64,000 nt of DNA from the NCBI GenBank assembly GCA_905331475.1, contig CAJNYU010002678.1, forward strand, positions 62,001 through 126,000, read 5' to 3'. Origin of the DNA: Rotaria socialis. Its lineage: Eukaryota; Rotifera; Eurotatoria; Philodinida; Philodinidae. The translations under genes were made by a program, and so were the position numbers. The notes beneath the pieces were generated by a model. The model worked only from the letters and a program-made list of their open reading frames with translations, did not search any database and was not told where the DNA came from. Each line of letters starts with the position of its first letter. Positions within the stretch are counted from its first letter, which is position 1. Below, one piece after another: positions 61,507-64,000 of the stretch.

Positions 61507-62519
61507 CTTTTTTTCATAAAATTCAACTTTTTCTATTTTGTTAAAATATATGTTAAAGTCTTATTGATAAATTTCAACTAAATAAGGTCTATATTATTCA
61601 TTTTGAAATTGAGAATAATTTTCTAATTGATATGATTTTCAATAGTTTCTTCTTTTGTTTGATAAATCAATTTTTTGAATAGAATTCTGGATCACTTTTA
61701 TAATTTGGTTAATTGATTTCTTATCAATAAAGAATACTGACACAAAATACAATCATTTATAATCTATCAACATCTGATCTTGCCGAATATTTATCATATC
61801 TTCATTTTACAGTAACTAGATGGATACTAAATGAGTTCTTCATCCGCATCTGAGAAATATTGACCTACTGAACATATTTTAGTATTAAATAAAGAAAATA
61901 ATTTCGAACAAAATTGCTACGATTTGTTAATGTCTTGAGAATTCGATTTAGTAGAATTTATTTCGATGGTTAGTCGTTCATATCGTATCATAATCAATAA
62001 TTGTACAGTAGTTGACTCGAGGCATATTGTAACTTGAATCCGAAAAACTATTGTAGATTCTTTATGTAAAACCTAATGGAAATAATTGCAGTTGAGAGAA
62101 TTAGCTATAAGATAAAGACGTTAGCATCTACATTCTCGATTTCAAGTTTTCTTTTTGCTATTCGTAAGAGCAACAGACCATTGAGTCACATATAAAGGTG
62201 AGTTGATGAGGAATTTGAATTTGCGGCAAATTCAAAATGCTTATACCGCTATATCCAAGGGGAAAACGGCGTACTCCGGTACTTCTAGAGTACATGAAGT
62301 TCATGAAGTACGTGGAACACAAGGGAGTACACGAAGTACAATCAAAGTACAGAAATTGCAAGTTACAATAAATTTCATAAGTATTAAACAAGTCAAGTAA
62401 ACTTCTATTTTTCAAAAATTATCATAGAATAGTAAGAAGAGATAATATACGCAATAAAGAGAGAGAGAGAGCTTCTAGGGTACCATCATCAGACAAAATA
62501 TTGCGTTTTCTTATATCCG
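61507..62519. other. Gene-free stretch downstream of Nup88
   Basis: Mostly A/T-rich. At 62275-62345 the phrase GAAGTACnnG / AGTACATGAAGTTC recurs several times, and a (GA)n tract lies at 62459-62471. No gene seen. Confidence 0.45.
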
Positions 62520-62779
62520 TTTGCGTGAGGTGTCTATGCTTATCGTTATCATGAACCTGTACTTCGATTTGCAATGACTTTCCATGTATTAAGCGGAAAT
62601 ATAGCTTATGAATTCGTACGATTGAATGTGCCAGCTGCTCTTCCAGCGTTATCTACGCTTCAGGGGGCTTCCTTTAAATAAACAGCATCGAATGAAAGAA
62701 GCTGAATTTCGTTTTGATTCGTTATCAGCACACAAGAATTCGCTTAAAACAAATATAGCATTTGCTGCAGAAGACTGTA
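62520..62779 (+). pseudogene. Fossil of a repetitive-family protein, C-terminal part
   Basis: Reading frames encode pieces such as LRFAMTFHVLSGNIAYEFVR and LNVPAALPALSTLQ, then EAEFRFDSLSAHKNS and AFAAEDCT. This resembles an uncharacterised transposon-linked protein family seen in rotifers and cnidarians. The copy is broken in more than one place. Its end coincides with the start of the hAT-like repeat at 62780, suggesting that it was interrupted there by a later insertion. Confidence 0.45.
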
Positions 62780-64000
62780 CAGTAGGGGTGGCACATTTAC
62801 TTTAATTTTTGAAAAAGTAAATAGGTAAAGTAAATAAAATATTTACCCTTTACTTTTGTAAAGTAAATAAAATATTTACTATTTACTTTGGTAAAGTAAA
62901 TAATTTTTTTTTGATTTAGTGATACTTCCTACCTTAAAAAACATTTTTTTATTTAATTTACAAAAATAAATAGTAACTAGATGGTATTCTAGTTTCACTC
63001 GACTACGAAATGCGGTGCGAAGCACACGAGCCGAATATGCGAAAGTAGTGAGAATAAGATTTTTAAAAATAAATGATTCACTTTAAGATTCATTACAAAC
63101 GTTTATTTTTTTTTAATTTCCGTATACGAATTTTGAATAAAAATTTCGCATTCACTATTCTTAAATCGACCATTTTGAAATTCATCACTAGGAAATCTCT
63201 CTGAAAATGTAACAACCAGTTGTCTAACAATTTTTTNCCAAAACATTATAAGTAGAGAAAACAATTAAGACAATCGCAATATGTAATTCATGAAAATGAT
63301 ATATTTAATGTAGAAATAATAACAAAAGTAGTTTGTCAAGAATATAGTGATGCTGCTGATTTTCTTTCTCGTTTCAAAATTAAAATTTTCTTAATACGAA
63401 AAAGATAACAAATATCAAAGAAGCTAATAACTCCATGGAAAGTTTATTAAGGAAAAGAATAAGCATTCAAGATTATTCTGATTTAAACGAAGAGAACGAA
63501 TCATCAGTTTCCGGAGAATGAATCAGATGAAATGTTAGGTTTAGAAAGTGGTGTTGACAGTGAAGATCAATAACATGAAGCATCAACTAACTCTTCAGAT
63601 CGAATATTCGACGATTTAGATGGGATAAAATTTCATGATATACGAGTATTTGATAAAGTTCGTCCCGAATTAGAAAAATCTTATTTTCAATTGGAAATCA
63701 ATCAGAAGAGAAAATTTATACACAAACAAATTGTTTGTTGGATTTTAACAGAAAACAAATCGGTCTTGTCGAACGATCGTCTGGTGCGTGTAATTCAAAA
63801 ATAGGACATGATGAAGAAAAGAATTACTAGGATATTTTGTTTTTGTTTAGTTTGAAGTTACTGTTTTGACTTTTTTTCGCATTGACACATTTAAAGATAC
63901 ATGAAATATAGGAGTATATCATTGTGTTATGTTTAAAAAGGAAATCATGTTGTTTGATCCGATAGGTAAAAAGAATATAATACGAAACAAACTATTGAAA
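62780..64000 (+). mobile_element. Decayed hAT-like DNA transposon, left end (runs off the window)
   Basis: Starts CAGTAGGGGTGGCACATTT, a hAT-type end. It is followed at 62826-62912 by a tandem palindromic repeat (two copies of a unit beginning GTAAAGTAAATAAAATATTT). From about 63430 to 63805 there is decayed coding sequence, first acidic and Ser-rich, then IHKQIVCWILTENKSVLSND, resembling the N-terminal part of the protein family also represented at 62520-62779. The matching right end is not in the window, so the extent is unknown. An ambiguous base lies at 63237. Confidence 0.5.

Overview
The window is about 70% A+T eukaryotic DNA. Most genes have many short GT-AG introns (about 40-100 bp) and there are many (T/A)n and trinucleotide tracts. 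Several features point to a bdelloid rotifer, probably a Rotaria-like species: two different R-S-E ADP-ribosyltransferase genes (one fused to TPR repeats), a nuclear receptor of a rotifer-like type, and intronless genes that look foreign set among intron-rich animal genes. The species is an inference. A run of 100 N at 15608-15707 marks a scaffold gap.

Layout. 1-3.8 kb: no gene seen; a 405-bp hAT-type MITE with a perfect 8-bp target duplication. 3.8-5.9 kb: tetraspanin (+). 7.7-11.6 kb: a glutamine-rich protein and a six-exon coiled-coil protein (both -). 12.7-14.8 kb: asparagine synthetase, complete in eight exons (-). 15.6-16.7 kb: gap and repeats. 16.7-18.5 kb: secreted multi-EGF protein (+). 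19.6-22.1 kb: glycogenin (-), with an extra reading frame and a tRNA-derived SINE candidate in its large intron. 23.4-24.3 kb: ECI2-like enoyl-CoA isomerase (+). 25.7-26.1 kb: PPC/DUF296 protein (-), followed by palindromic repeats. 27.8-30.9 kb: two unknown membrane proteins. 31.6-33.6 kb: ART-TPR protein (-). 35.6-38.3 kb: thioredoxin-glutathione reductase (-), a selenoprotein ending Gly-Cys-Sec-Gly with a SECIS candidate. 40.5-42.6 kb: nuclear receptor (+). 46.3-47.5 kb: coiled-coil protein (+). 50.0-51.1 kb: second ART (+). 51.9-53.0 kb: a 1.1-kb hAT-type element. 53.8-58.0 kb: an intronless pair (+), an oxidosqualene cyclase and a FAD monooxygenase. 58.9-61.5 kb: nucleoporin Nup88 (+). 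62.5-64 kb: transposon fossils.

The most notable locus is the pair at 53.8-58.0 kb. The cyclase has the three residues that mark plant cycloartenol synthase (Tyr382, His448, Ile452; Arabidopsis Tyr410, His477, Ile481), not the Thr and Val of animal lanosterol synthase. It sits 338 bp upstream of a membrane-anchored FAD monooxygenase on the same strand, and neither gene has an intron. This looks like an acquired triterpenoid or sterol module in an animal genome. The other genes are mostly ordinary housekeeping functions (Asn synthesis, glycogen priming, fatty-acid oxidation, redox, nuclear pore) and do not form an obvious common pathway.
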